From: Acanthaster planci
Taxonomy: Eukaryota; Echinodermata; Asteroidea; Valvatida; Acanthasteridae
Reading direction: 5' to 3'
Assembly (NCBI RefSeq): GCF_001949145.1
Contig: NW_019091661.1
Coordinates: 236,538 to 256,361, forward strand
DNA: 19,824 bases
Of this stretch, positions 9,581-19,540 are shown one piece after another. Positions within the stretch are counted from its first letter, which is position 1. Every line of letters begins with the position of its first letter. The notes beneath the pieces were generated by a model. It searched no databases. It saw only the letters and a program-made list of their open reading frames with translations, and was not told where the DNA came from. Position numbers and translations under genes: made by a program.

Positions 9581-9832
9581 CAATTATTGAATATTCAAAT
9601 GTTATTTTCCAAATTTGAATATTCGAATGGAAAATGCATGAAAAGGAAGGGAGAATTTTCTTTTTGTTTTGTTTTACATGTAATAAGATTTGTATTGTGT
9701 GTGTTAGTGCAACTGAGTTTGTATATGGTTTGCTCATCAAGTACATGTATCTGCCAGTCGGCATGACTGAATATTTGAATATTTAATTGTAGTGAAGGTC
9801 AAATATTCGAATAGTGAACTATTCAAATTGAC
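9581..9832. repeat. Clustered ATTCGAAT/ATTCAAAT palindromic words
   Basis: TTGAATATTCAAATG and TTTGAATATTCGAATGG occur near 9585-9629. GACTGAATATTTGAATATTTAA (starting 9766) faces CAAATATTCGAATAG and TTCAAATTGACTCAGTC (ending 9828) as an imperfect inverted repeat. The outer GACTGA / TCAGTC pairs as ends. This looks like one or two decayed AT-rich MITEs. No target duplication is evident. Confidence 0.4.
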
Positions 9833-9839
9833 TCAGTCC

Positions 9840-11955
9840 TAGACTTAAGGGGACCGCGAAATAGAATTATTTTACTAGTACTTGAATTGCACTTTTGTGT
9901 TTCAGTTAACCTCATTTTCAATTCTACTTTTGATAGCTTTAATTTGTACTTTAATTTGGATCCGTTTTGGTTTTATACTAATACAAATTTACATAATCGT
10001 CAGCAAAACTGTGGTATCATCCCATTTGCAGAAAAAACTGCTTGAATTTTTACATTAGGCTCTTGCAAATTTCCGTTTCTTTGGCAGTTTATTGTTCCAA
10101 CTCTGAATGAATACATGAATTCTCTGGTGGAGAAGGTATACTAGCACAATGGATTGACCTTTAGGAGTACACATAATGAGATTTTTTGCCGATCAAACAT
10201 GAATTCATTTTAACACATGACTTTTTTCCTGCTGAGGTGCCAGGGAGCAAAGCTGGTACTGGTACCCTGCCCAGCAGAAACATTCAGCTCTTTATTCACG
10301 TTAAAAGAAGTCCCCCCCCCAGTTTATTGTCAGGTAAACATTGTTTATTCAATGTAGTTTCTTGAAGCTGGGAGAAAGCTTGCAAAATGCATTATGTTGA
10401 CGGCAAACTTACGTCCTTTCAAACAATTTCAGTAAATCATAGTAAACTATATATGCTTGTCTGATTATACAAATAAATGTCGGTGTATTGTGCAACTTTT
10501 CCTGTAACTTGGCCATACCTGTATTGGAGCCCATAATAGGCAGCTGCCAGGTGCCCCTTTGAAAAATCAAATCTTTGTCCTTCTTTCAGAGTTCTGGATC
10601 CGCTATTTTATTGACATACCTTATGTTTCTTTTTCCCCTCTGCCAGTTCACTGCCATTCATCAAGCACATTTCTGGTACATTTATTTTTTTAAAGTCTGG
10701 ACAGTGAATTTGTCAGTGCTTTAAATCAACGAAACTCATCGGGTATGTAGTTTCCACATTTTTAAAATCAGAAAGTCCTCGCACATTTGAGCATGTATGG
10801 GCCTTCTGTTGTCATTGTAAAGTTTTGAACCTTTGTCCCAGTGCCTTCTTTTGGCAGACCTTACCTGTAGCTTTTTTCCTTGTCTGTGCCCATAAGGAAC
10901 CTTGCAAATCACTTCCTGTACTTCCTGAATGTCCATCAGTAGTGACCATTGTACAGGCCTAGAGCTGAACATGCACTGACCCTGCCTAATGTCCTGTCTC
11001 AGGCCAGCCAGGGCCTCAGGAAGCTGTGGAAGTCAGTCCTTCATGGCATGCATGCTGGAATCCACATGCAGGGAAATAGAGCTGTTCATTTTTACAGAAC
11101 CCATGTAACAATTGACTCTGTCACAAATTGCGCCCCAATCTCATGGAATGACCCTCATGTTTCTGGTCACAGTCCCCAGAACATGCCCTCCTAGTGGATA
11201 CTCTGGCCCAGGCATCTGTGTTCCACCAGAACTTTGCAGTTGGTGTTGATGACCAGTGGTACAATACATGACAGACAAAAGCCACTAGCTGGTTTGAAAC
11301 TTTCCCCAAAGAGAAAGTCGAAGAGAGATTATAACTAAATCTCGTGTGGGAGTGGTCATTGTTGTGGGTGTAGGACTTCCAGGGTGTGCTTGCAGAGGGA
11401 ATGTATGGGCACACTAGTATTTTTGTAGGTCTTCGGCACTGTGCCTACTGGAAATGTACAAATTGTTGGTGTTGTCATGAAGAGATAAATGTGACCAAAA
11501 ATCATCACGTTTTCGGGTTTTTTATTTTTTTTATTTTTGGTCAAGTCAACCATGCTCTCTGATGCTGACTAACTTGGTGAATTTATTTTGATAACATTCA
11601 TTGAAATCAGCTGATCACAGTGACCTCTGTCATGCTGAGGGCAAAATGCAGCTAAACTGCATTGTTTGTTTTCATGAAGAGACAAATCCTCCATGGTGAT
11701 GATGTTGAACAACAAAGAGCAACACTTTCCTGACCTGGGATTTTTCATTTTCACAAAGAGACAAAACTAACCCTGTGTGTTTAACAGAACAATTTTGCAC
11801 CTGGCACACGCAATAGCTGCAGCGTTTGCCTTGCTGAAACCATTTCCCTAGTTTTTGCATTTCACAAAGGAATAAATTGAGGTGAATAGACGAGAGTACA
11901 ATTTCTCATATGTAAGATATGGGTTCATGAAGTGTACTTTGTCAACTCTGAAGTT
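9840..11955. other. No gene called; one weak exon-like segment
   Basis: The text has no recognised family member. The segment 10088-10135 has a good polypyrimidine tract and acceptor (TTCTTTGGCAG), 16 open codons and a GTATAC donor, but no homology I can name. Open frames around 10949-11194 (+) and 11121-11414 (-) overlap each other and show no domain. A C9-10 run lies near 10312. Confidence 0.4.
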
Positions 11956-11956
11956 A

Positions 11957-12075
11957 GGCCATGTCTGACACGGGCTTCCAAAGCTCCGGCTAGGTCTATT
12001 GTCTAGGCGTCTCTGCACATTTCCAATGGAGGGAAGACCTAGACCTAGCTCTAGACAACAGATTTAGATGCAGCC
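11957..12075. mobile_element. MITE-like element flanked by TA
   Basis: The left end GGCCATGTCTGA and the inverted right end GGCTGCATCTAA are similar over 12 bases. The 119-base element is bounded on both sides by TA (11955-11956 and 12076-12077), the target expected for Tc1/mariner-type insertion. Inside, CTAGGTCT (11990-11997) can pair with AGACCTAG on the other side, so the element folds back. It is too short to encode a transposase. Two-base flanks are weak evidence on their own. Confidence 0.5.
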
Positions 12076-12077
12076 TA

Positions 12078-15000
12078 TTAAAGTCTCTGTTTTAAAAAGT
12101 GACCACCGTCCAACACAACTTTTATTTTTTGTGCAGCTATTTTCACATAAACGGTACAAAATGTTTGCTTTGGTGGAAGGGTCCACATTTTAGCTTGTGT
12201 TTTCCTCATCAGGAAATTGATGCTCCATCCATAAAATATCCAGATAAGCATAATCTGATTTCAAAAGTATTAAACTGTTCTCTATAACAAACTGGCGAGA
12301 CTGGAAGAGTCCCTAGAAACTGTGCACAAGTTTATATTTCTTTTCGATTACAATTTTAAACAACCTTAGTCAGCTGTTCAGAATGTTTTGATTGAAAATA
12401 TTATAACTCGTAGTTTGAAATAAAATGTTCATTGATGCAAGCAAACTCATTTTAAAGGGCATCCTCGTGGCGTACTAATTCGTTTACCAAAACAGTAATT
12501 TTTCATTGACGTGGAAGGAAAAAAATGAACACGCACACATCGATTACTTTCTTTGCTGTTGTTTTTCCATTTATTCTTGAAGCAGTCTCGAAGTGTCAAA
12601 CATGGGCGTAAATCCTGCCAGATTTGGGAGGATACATGTCTGTGTGACCAAGGGAGAGTGGTTAGGGTGTAGGGCTGGTGGATACATCAAAGATATCTCT
12701 GCAGTGTGTGTACTCAAAGCATGAACCATTGACTGTGATGCTGGACTTTCTGGCTTTGTGTGCCAAGATGAAAATGCCAGACTGTTCATTTTCCTCTGGA
12801 AAGGTTCAAGTGCTAGGCCTCTGAGATTGATAGCTACACCTAGGTGTACGGCATTGATAATTTCAATGATTGAGATGTTTGTACCTTGGGTTTCTTTTGT
12901 CAGGACATAAAAGAATGATTGAAAAAATCAAAGTAATAATAAAATTGAATTAAAATCACAATGATGGCAATAGTGGTGTCGCTTTGTATTCACATCTTGG
13001 GATCAGGTTGAAGTTGATGCATGGTGTCTTAAACAGAAGGAAGAACACAGAACTGGTGAGGAGACTCAGACCAAAACCAATAGATGTCTGAATTCAGAAG
13101 TAGCAAATCACAGCTGTTCTTGTGGGATGGTGGGCTGTTTGTGTTTCCAAGGCTGTTTAGTATCACCCCAGTCCTTCGTAAGAAGGTGTACAATTTTAAT
13201 CAGTGATTTGGCGCATCTGTATTACAAGTGATTTGAAGGGAATGCTGGCAGGCACTCTGCAGATCTAAGTATGTGGCATTTGACACGGAGAGTTACAGGG
13301 AATGAGGGAGACGACATTCATGAGTAGTTGTTAGCCTCAAGGCACAGTTTGCTATTAATAGGAAATGGTCTGAACGTGAATTTCTGTGAAATTGACGGGC
13401 AGGCACGCGCTAAATGGGGGGGGGAGGAGGGAACATACTGCAAAAGTGCAGTGCTCTTTGGCTGTCTGGAACTAACAGGAATTGATTTGTCTGGTCAGGT
13501 TTGCTGAAATTTCAGCACTCGCATGAAATGCGTTATGTTACTTAATGAGAACACCTTTGGTATGCCTTCAGTGGATTTTTTTATTTGCGTTTTGAGTACC
13601 GATGTAAATATACCTGAAAGTACTTCCTTGTTGTTTCTTGAATATTGTGGCTGTACTTGCATTGAAATTTTGATGACTTTTTTATTGAGGATTGAGGGCA
13701 CAATCTGATCCAGACTTGCTCAAGGTCTGATGAGTTCATTGAACAACCCTTTTAAGTTAGAGGGATATTGTAGAGGTTACATAATACCCTGATTAACTGT
13801 AAGATCATTTTTAAGTATGGAGAAAGGACCACAGCTGGCTGTGAATTATCAAACTATTTAAAGAATGGTGAGAACATTTTGTTATCAGGCGCTTGGAAAA
13901 ATTCAGATTTTTTAATGGTAGTTGGGGACAGTTTGGATGAATGAAGGGATTTGAGGATGACCTATTGTCATTAGGGTGTGGAAATAAGATTAAAAATGAT
14001 TGGGAGATAATGTATTTATATAAGCTCTAAATAAAGTTCAACAGATTAGGTCAGGGTAACATGGGGCATGTTATGTTGCCCAGGGTATTAACCAGTTTAA
14101 GCAGGGTGGGTTCACCTGTGATTGTGAAAGGTAGAATAATATTGGCAGTGTTGTGCAAATCCTATTGTACTCTGTCAGGCCTTGGGAGTTTTTAGGGCTT
14201 ATTTGGGAAATGTCACCACAATGGGAACGTTATTTGAAAAGTGCCACAAAAGGGGTCTGAATGGGTAGCAAATAGGGTCACTGGGGAGGGAACTGATTGT
14301 TGAAAGGGGGGGAGTCTGTGGTCTTGGGTTTAAGCTAGGTGTTATAACAGAAAGGCATATGAAAATCCTGACTTCTTACTGGATAGGATGTGGCCTTTTA
14401 CTCTGTCAAATGTGAAAATGCAAGACAGTGAAAAGGATGCTTCTGCTGCTGAGAGGCTTAAGAATGAAAATTGTTACATTTTTAAAATAAAATAACCTTG
14501 AAATGATAAGTTGAAAAGAAAACGATGTTGGTTTTACAGTCCTTAATACATGAAAAACCAATTTCCTCTTCTCTCAATGTCCACATCTTAATCACATCTG
14601 GTGAACCACTCTCTCTGATTGTCTAACCTGTGAAACATTCCTTGGGTATTTGGGAAAATGGAGTTAATGAGTTGTTGCAAGTTTATAGTCCTCAAACTCC
14701 ATTAACAAAAAAATTGATTTGGGAAACCAGAACTCTCAGTCTTCTTTTATGGGACCCTGGAGGTACTTTTCTTGGGACCCTGGATTCCTGAATCAAAACA
14801 AGCAAACAAAAGTGTTTGGAAATTGTGTAGGACAGATCTTGTGTACAAACGAATACCTTTTTTACATGGGAGCAGTGTAGTGTCAGGTTGAATTGACGTA
14901 GATGTCTGCAGGCTAGAATGATATGAGTGATCACCCATTCCCTTCTATAGAAAGTCTTAGGGAGTTCATTGTCAGAGGGAATTTCCCGATACCTTGATGA

Positions 15001-15822
15001 CTGCGGTGTAATTACATGAACCCATCCATGTACTTTGATATGCTGAGGTTAAGATAAGGATCAAAAGTGCCTCACTACAAAGTGGCAAGCCCATTCAAGC
15101 CCGTTACACCCATTGGCAAGTCATACAGAAAGCGCATTCTTTCCTTTATGCAGTGCATACGTCTCTTATCTGTTCCTGTGACATCTGACAGTATGATGCT
15201 TTGATAAATCCTGTAATGACTGATCCCTCCTAGAGTAAGCAACCTACTCAGTGTAGGGCAGATCCAGGAGGTGGGACCAATGGGAACCCGTTCCCCCCCC
15301 CCAAATAATGAACAATTTTTTGGGGTGTTTTTCCCTTTCTTTCAAAAGCTTGTAGAAAGCCCTCAAATGAAGCTTCAGCCCTCAGAAAGGCTATAAACAA
15401 GATGTAAATAGTAGTTTAAAGTCATTTTACATTAATCCAACAGTAATTGCAATTCAACACTTAACAGATATTCAGTCACAGCATTCAATCAGCATGCATA
15501 GTTTCCAGAATTAAGTTCTCTCTGCATTGGTTTTGAGCACTTGCAATGTACATGTAACTCATGCCATGAAATGCACCACATGTACAATGTATGCCTATGT
15601 ACAAACCACTTTTCAGGAAATCAAAGAGATTTTTGTGCACTGCATTAAGACGTCAGTATTTAATTTCAAAACATGTCCACCACCACAGAAAGGGTCAAAC
15701 TGGAGAACTGGGATCTCTTTGCCTGCATATAGATAGTCTACAATCCGGAGTGAGCAACGGTTGATTGTTTTGTTATTTTACCAAAGTCCAATTTCATTTG
15801 GTCCATTTGTTTTCTATTTCAG
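12078..15822. other. Probable fringe intron or upstream region, no exon found
   Basis: I searched by eye for the Fringe exon expected just upstream of 15823, which should encode a K-T-T ... R-L ... T-W block and end in phase 0. I did not find it. About 13730-14530 is notably G-rich and C-poor on the + strand, with several GGG tracts at 14252-14312. A C10 run lies at about 15293. Open frames here are short and featureless. Confidence 0.45.
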
Positions 15823-15871
15823 ACCTATTTCTTCACTGACCAAGATGACCCTCATTACCAACAAGTATTAG
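15823..15871 (+). CDS. Fringe glycosyltransferase, internal exon (FTD segment)
   Basis: This 49-base exon encodes TYFFTDQDDPHYQQVL plus the first base of a Gly codon. It follows a pyrimidine tract and acceptor (TTTTCTATTTCAG) and ends at a strong donor (TTAG|GTGAGT). It enters in phase 0 and leaves in phase 1. The peptide matches the beginning of the GT31 Fringe domain, where animals have T-[WFY]-x-F-T-D followed by an acidic D-D or E-D pair. It is closest to the insect form. Fringe is a Golgi beta-1,3-N-acetylglucosaminyltransferase that extends O-fucose on Notch EGF repeats and so tunes the response to Delta and Serrate/Jagged. The catalytic D-D-D metal-binding motif would lie in a later exon not in this window. 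A related GT31 enzyme is the main alternative. Confidence 0.82.
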
Positions 15872-16664
15872 GTGAGTGACAGCCCTGCAGTCAATCTTAG
15901 TTCAGCTTTCTCTCTCTTGATGCAAGACAGTTGGATGTTGGTAGGGTTTTCACACAGTTCAGTAATTATGAAGTTGGGGTTTTTATAAGTGTAGAGGTCG
16001 GAGGAAAACACTTGAATAGGTATTTGAATAAGTCTTGAAACTGACTTTGATCAATTCCATGTTGATGTTTGTAGCCCTTAAAAAAGTTGGAAATATCAAC
16101 ATTACCCATTGTTTTGGATGAAGATAGGTTCAAAGCCATCCTTGTGATGGGGTAAGGGCAGTTTAAGGCATTCTGGCAGAATACGTGTTAAAGTGGTGCA
16201 GTCTTACTGCCCTTGCCAAACACAACTGTTACCAAAGGAGACAGTTCATTCATTCCCCTTCCCCCAGCCAACAGCCCACCAACCTGTGAAAGGCTACAAA
16301 AGTTGGGAATCCTTATCCGCTCTGAGCGCAACAAAAGAAGGTTGTGGTTTTTTTTTTGGTACTCACTGCATAGGCCCGCGTTTATAATGGATATCAATGG
16401 CGCGTTTGATACGGAGTAGGCTGAATACACATAACAAATTTATTCCTTAATATATGGTCTTTGCGTAAACGCAGAGCGTTTGGAAGAACCCGCTTGGAAT
16501 ACTTACAACCGTCTTTCTTTTGCCGCTTGGGGGTGCACTTCAGCTTGGGGCGGATAGTGTTTTTCATCTTTTGGGCTGTTAAGGATAGTTTCTCTTCAGT
16601 GTAGCAACTATTCAAATGTTTAGAATTATCTGTATGTGTATAATGTTTTTGTCATCAATTTCAG
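15872..16664 (+). other. Phase-1 intron between the two fringe exons
   Basis: The intron is 793 bases, GTGAGT...TTTCAG. It contains a CpG-rich patch (about 16371-16560), unlike its surroundings. That patch overlaps a 73-codon minus-strand open frame (16394-16615) with a basic peptide (IRPKLKCTPKRQKKDG). The intron also carries a perfect hairpin AAACGC-AGA-GCGTTT at 16466-16480 (approximate) and a GGGCAG ... CTGCCC pair near 16153-16213. Confidence 0.75.
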
Positions 16665-16707
16665 GAGACCACTTGATAAATACCAAATGCCCAGCTCTTC
16701 ACTCTAG
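16665..16707 (+). CDS. Fringe glycosyltransferase, internal exon (HLINTKC segment)
   Basis: This 43-base exon completes the split Gly codon (G+GA) and then reads DHLINTKCPALHS, ending with AG, the first two bases of an Arg or Ser codon (phase 2). The acceptor is CATCAATTTCAG and the donor CTAG|GTAGGT. H-L-I-N-T-K-C is a hallmark of Fringe, and the Cys is the conserved one preceding the H-S-R-Q-A-L-C-C-K-M block of the family. An Arg at the split codon would fit that H-S-R, although the third base lies in an unseen exon. Together with the exon at 15823 it gives about 30 continuous family-like residues across a spliced junction, which makes chance very unlikely. The exon was chosen from splice signals and frame, since it is too short to show as an open frame. 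Confidence 0.82.
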
Positions 16708-16920
16708 GTAGGTGGCTTGTAAATGGTTGTATGCAGTTTGAGTTGTTTATTTTATTTTTTCTGATTGCCAGTTGTGAATTGAGTTATCATCATGCTTGTC
16801 ATTCCGAACCATGAGCCCCAAAGTCAAGGTTACCGCCCTCATATCTAATATCACAGTCAGTGTCACTTCCAACACTACCATTAGTGTAATCACCAGCATA
16901 GTAATGTCCAGTTCCAAATA

Positions 16921-16946
16921 ATTTGCATATTTGCATAATTTTGCAT
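16921..16946. promoter_or_regulatory. Cluster of POU octamer words in the fringe intron
   Basis: ATTTGCAT, the reverse of the octamer ATGCAAAT, occurs perfectly at 16921-16928 and again at 16929-16936. The variant TTTTGCAT follows at 16939-16946. Two abutting perfect octamers and a third near-match within 26 bases are unusual and could bind POU-domain factors. A simple AT-rich slippage repeat is the alternative. Confidence 0.3.
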
Positions 16947-17786
16947 ATTTGAAACCATCATTGATTGAATATTTGGAAATTGCTAGACATGTTTTACATG
17001 CAGTAGCTGCTGATGCCTGCTGCCTTAGTCAAAAATGTAACTACAGTGTTTAATAAATTGTGCATACTGCAATCGATATTCACAGTGCCTGCTGTGTCAA
17101 CATTGACATTTTTACTCGCCAGTTATTCTAGATGTGGAAAGTTCAACTAGAAGTGCTCTTATATTAGGAGTATGCTGTTGACTGTTGTACAGACATGCAA
17201 TTGCCTGACAAATTGCAAATGTTTTCCACCTCTTACAGGGAGGAAATTGTCTCAGGAATCGGTACTGTGCAGTTTCATGTACCACTATACCATAAAATAG
17301 CAATGACTCCAACCTTCATGACTCTTCTCTCGCTGAGTTTACTCTTTGAGTGACCATAAACATATTCAGCCTCAGAGAAAAACAGAACATTTATTTATTC
17401 CATGTCTGTTATTTTCATCTGCTCAGACCATGCAAGCAGAGAGTTTGGCCAAATTTCTTACCCTCAGTTGTGATTTTTATACCACAGCAGAACAACCATG
17501 TGTTCATCTCCTTCCTCTTTCCCAAAATATATAAATTCTGGTGATGCCCATGTCCAGAGTGCCACCCCATAATGCCATGAATGCCCTTTCCATCATCACA
17601 TCTACCACTTTAAAGACACAAGCATTTTTGTAACTATCCAATCAAAATAAGTGTGTTTACTTGAACGTAAATTGCTATGTTGGAGGCAGATTGACAGATT
17701 TGAACACGGTGAGTCAGCCATACATGTGTTCCATCACTAACGATGATGTAATGCTTATCTTTTTTTAGATGGTATCGTGTCTTAAG

Positions 17787-17820
17787 TATCCATTTCCCAG
17801 CATCAAATATCCATTTCCCA
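17787..17820. repeat. 21-bp tandem duplication
   Basis: TATCCATTTCCCA starts at 17787 and again at 17808, a 21-base period. On the minus strand it lies in an 83-codon open frame (17634-17885) where it gives two heptads, GKWIFDA and GKWILKT. The frame has no recognised family. Confidence 0.7.
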
Positions 17821-18348
17821 ACATCGCCAGCCAACATGACATTCCGAGCCTGTTTTGATGAGTGCATCTCTCCCGAGATTTCCAAATTCCAATTACGATT
17901 GAGGAGAGCTTTTGTGTGTGATATCCCAATGACTTTTTTTGGATACTGAAGCTGTCAAAATATGACAGATGGTTTCTTTCCTTATTACTTGGGGGTGTGT
18001 ATATTTAGAAAGAATCAGAGAACATCTTGCTGGAGTTACTCAGGCTCTGATTCTCAAAGGAAAAAAAAGTTGGCCTGTCATTATTGCTGCCAAATTGCCA
18101 GTGCTTCATAATCTTCAAGAAAATGTTCTGATGCTTGTTATATAAACATGTAACACTGGAATGTTATATCAAAATCAATTCGACCAAAGTCAAGAAGATC
18201 AATAAAGAAACTGGACTCTTATGAATTCAGAAAGAGTTGAATACTGTAAAAACAAAATAAAGTGTGGTAAATTTTTGCTATGTGTGCAAATATGAATTGA
18301 TTGAAATGTTTTGGGTTTGCTTTTCTTTTTTGTTGTTTTGTTTTTATT

Positions 18349-18377
18349 AGCTGTTTCAGCGTTTCAGCGAAACAGCT
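18349..18377. repeat. Inverted repeat built from GTTTCAGC
   Basis: AGCTGTTTC (18349-18357) and GAAACAGCT (18369-18377) form perfect 9-base arms. Between and overlapping them GTTTCAGC is tandemly doubled (18353-18368). A related half-copy AGCTGTCTCGGCAG follows at about 18402. T-rich tracts surround both. It probably marks the end of the repeat region that follows. Confidence 0.6.
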
Positions 18378-18509
18378 CTTGTTTTTGTTTTTTTTCTTTT
18401 TAGCTGTCTCGGCAGGTCATTACTTCTGTTTTTTTTTTTCTTCCGACGACTTCTCCCCCCAAATCCCCTTTGTTTTGTATGTGTGTCTTCCACCATCGAC
18501 TTTAATCCC

Positions 18510-18830
18510 TTAGCAACTTTGGATCTTCATCAAAGTTACACCAATGAAGGACCCTTGTGTATAGATGGTCCTAGAACAAAGACGTCATGATGACGTCATC
18601 AAGTGATTTATTATTGATTTTATAATATTTATTTCAGCCCATTTCTTTGTACACGTTTTTGAGGTATCATTTGGGTAACTTAACTATCTTTGATCCTCAT
18701 CAAAGTTACCCCAGGCACAGACCTTAAGGCGAAGATAATACGAAAGTAATTATTAGTTGTCATTTATTCTTAAATTTTTAAATATTTAAATTTTATGTTA
18801 ATGTTGTAAAAATTCATATAAAATCAACCG
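18510..18830 (+). repeat. ~160-bp repeat family, first cluster
   Basis: A partial unit (TCATCAAAGTTACACC ... GACGTCATG, about 18510-18590) is followed by a full unit from 18592 (GACGTCATCAAGTGATTTA ... CATCAAAGTTACCCC) and a more diverged start at about 18767 (GTCATTTATTC). The consensus order is GTCATCAA, TTTATTATTGATTTT, TTTCAGCCCAT, CTTTGTACACGTTTT, a GGCGAT-like block, and CAAAGTTAC. The same order recurs at 19541-19824. Confidence 0.7.
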
Positions 18831-19540
18831 TGGCCTCCCGCAAAATTCTGTTTGCGGCAAATGCCAGAGTAAAATCGGGTCTTCAATTCATCTCCTGTGG
18901 GTCAAATCACGTGACCCTTCCTTCCAGTTGAAACCGCAAGTGGGCTTATTGTTTAAAAGTGGTGATAGGTATCAAGTTGTTTTCAATGGTTTAGTCTGTT
19001 TGGGTAGAGTATTCTTCAAATCATCTACTGATGTCATGACGTAATTGTCGAGCGCTCTCTAACGATATTAGTTAACAATTTTGCAAAATGCATTTTGAAT
19101 ACCGGTAGATGTCTGTGGTGAAGTTTGTTTGTAAGATTTGAGGCCAATGACGTCATCAGATCGGAAGTTATTATGAAAACTTCTTTTATTCTGCAAAATT
19201 CAGTAAAAAATCAACTGTAACAGATGCGTGAATCGTTCAGCATGAATTGTTCATTAGATGATAGCCAAAACATTGCAGTCAACTGCATGACGTGCCTAAG
19301 TGGTGTACTTCTTCACACAGATGAAGCGCCAACGACGAAAACCCCCTTGCAATATTTGCGAACTCGAAAATCCCTTTCGTGTACTGTGGATTGGCTACTG
19401 TTTGCATGGACGCTTAATATCTGCCTGTAACGTGTGGCCGGCAGCACACCGTGCGTACGGCATATACTCAGGACCTGGCAAAATACTGAGCATGTGGTGC
19501 CAAGAGCAGATCGCATTGCATGGAACGGCAAAAGGGATAA
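18831..19540. other. Spacer between repeat clusters, no gene seen
   Basis: This spacer has isolated pieces resembling the flanking repeat, such as AATGACGTCATCAG at 19146-19159, but no full unit. Two short + frames (19224-19430 and 19300-19557) and a minus frame overlap each other and show no domain. TGACGTCA or TGACGTAA words occur at 19037 and 19148. Confidence 0.4.

Larger units (their letters stand above)
16708..18340 (+). other. Downstream fringe intron (phase 2), no further exon found
   Basis: The next Fringe exon should start by completing an Arg/Ser codon and reach C-C-K-M and then W-x-C-H-x-D-D-D. No such segment is seen before the window end, so this intron appears to exceed 3.1 kb. 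A segment from 17239 has an acceptor in the right phase and stays open to a stop at 17352, but does not resemble Fringe. The stretch also holds an octamer cluster (16921-16946) and a 21-bp tandem duplication (17787-17820). Confidence 0.55.

Noticed and set aside
17239-17354. A possible next Fringe exon: acceptor TCTTACAG in the right phase, open for 38 codons to a TGA.
   Set aside because: The peptide (EEIVSGIGTVQFHVPLY...) has none of the expected C-C-K-M residues, and no polyadenylation signal follows closely, so an alternative terminal exon is unsupported.
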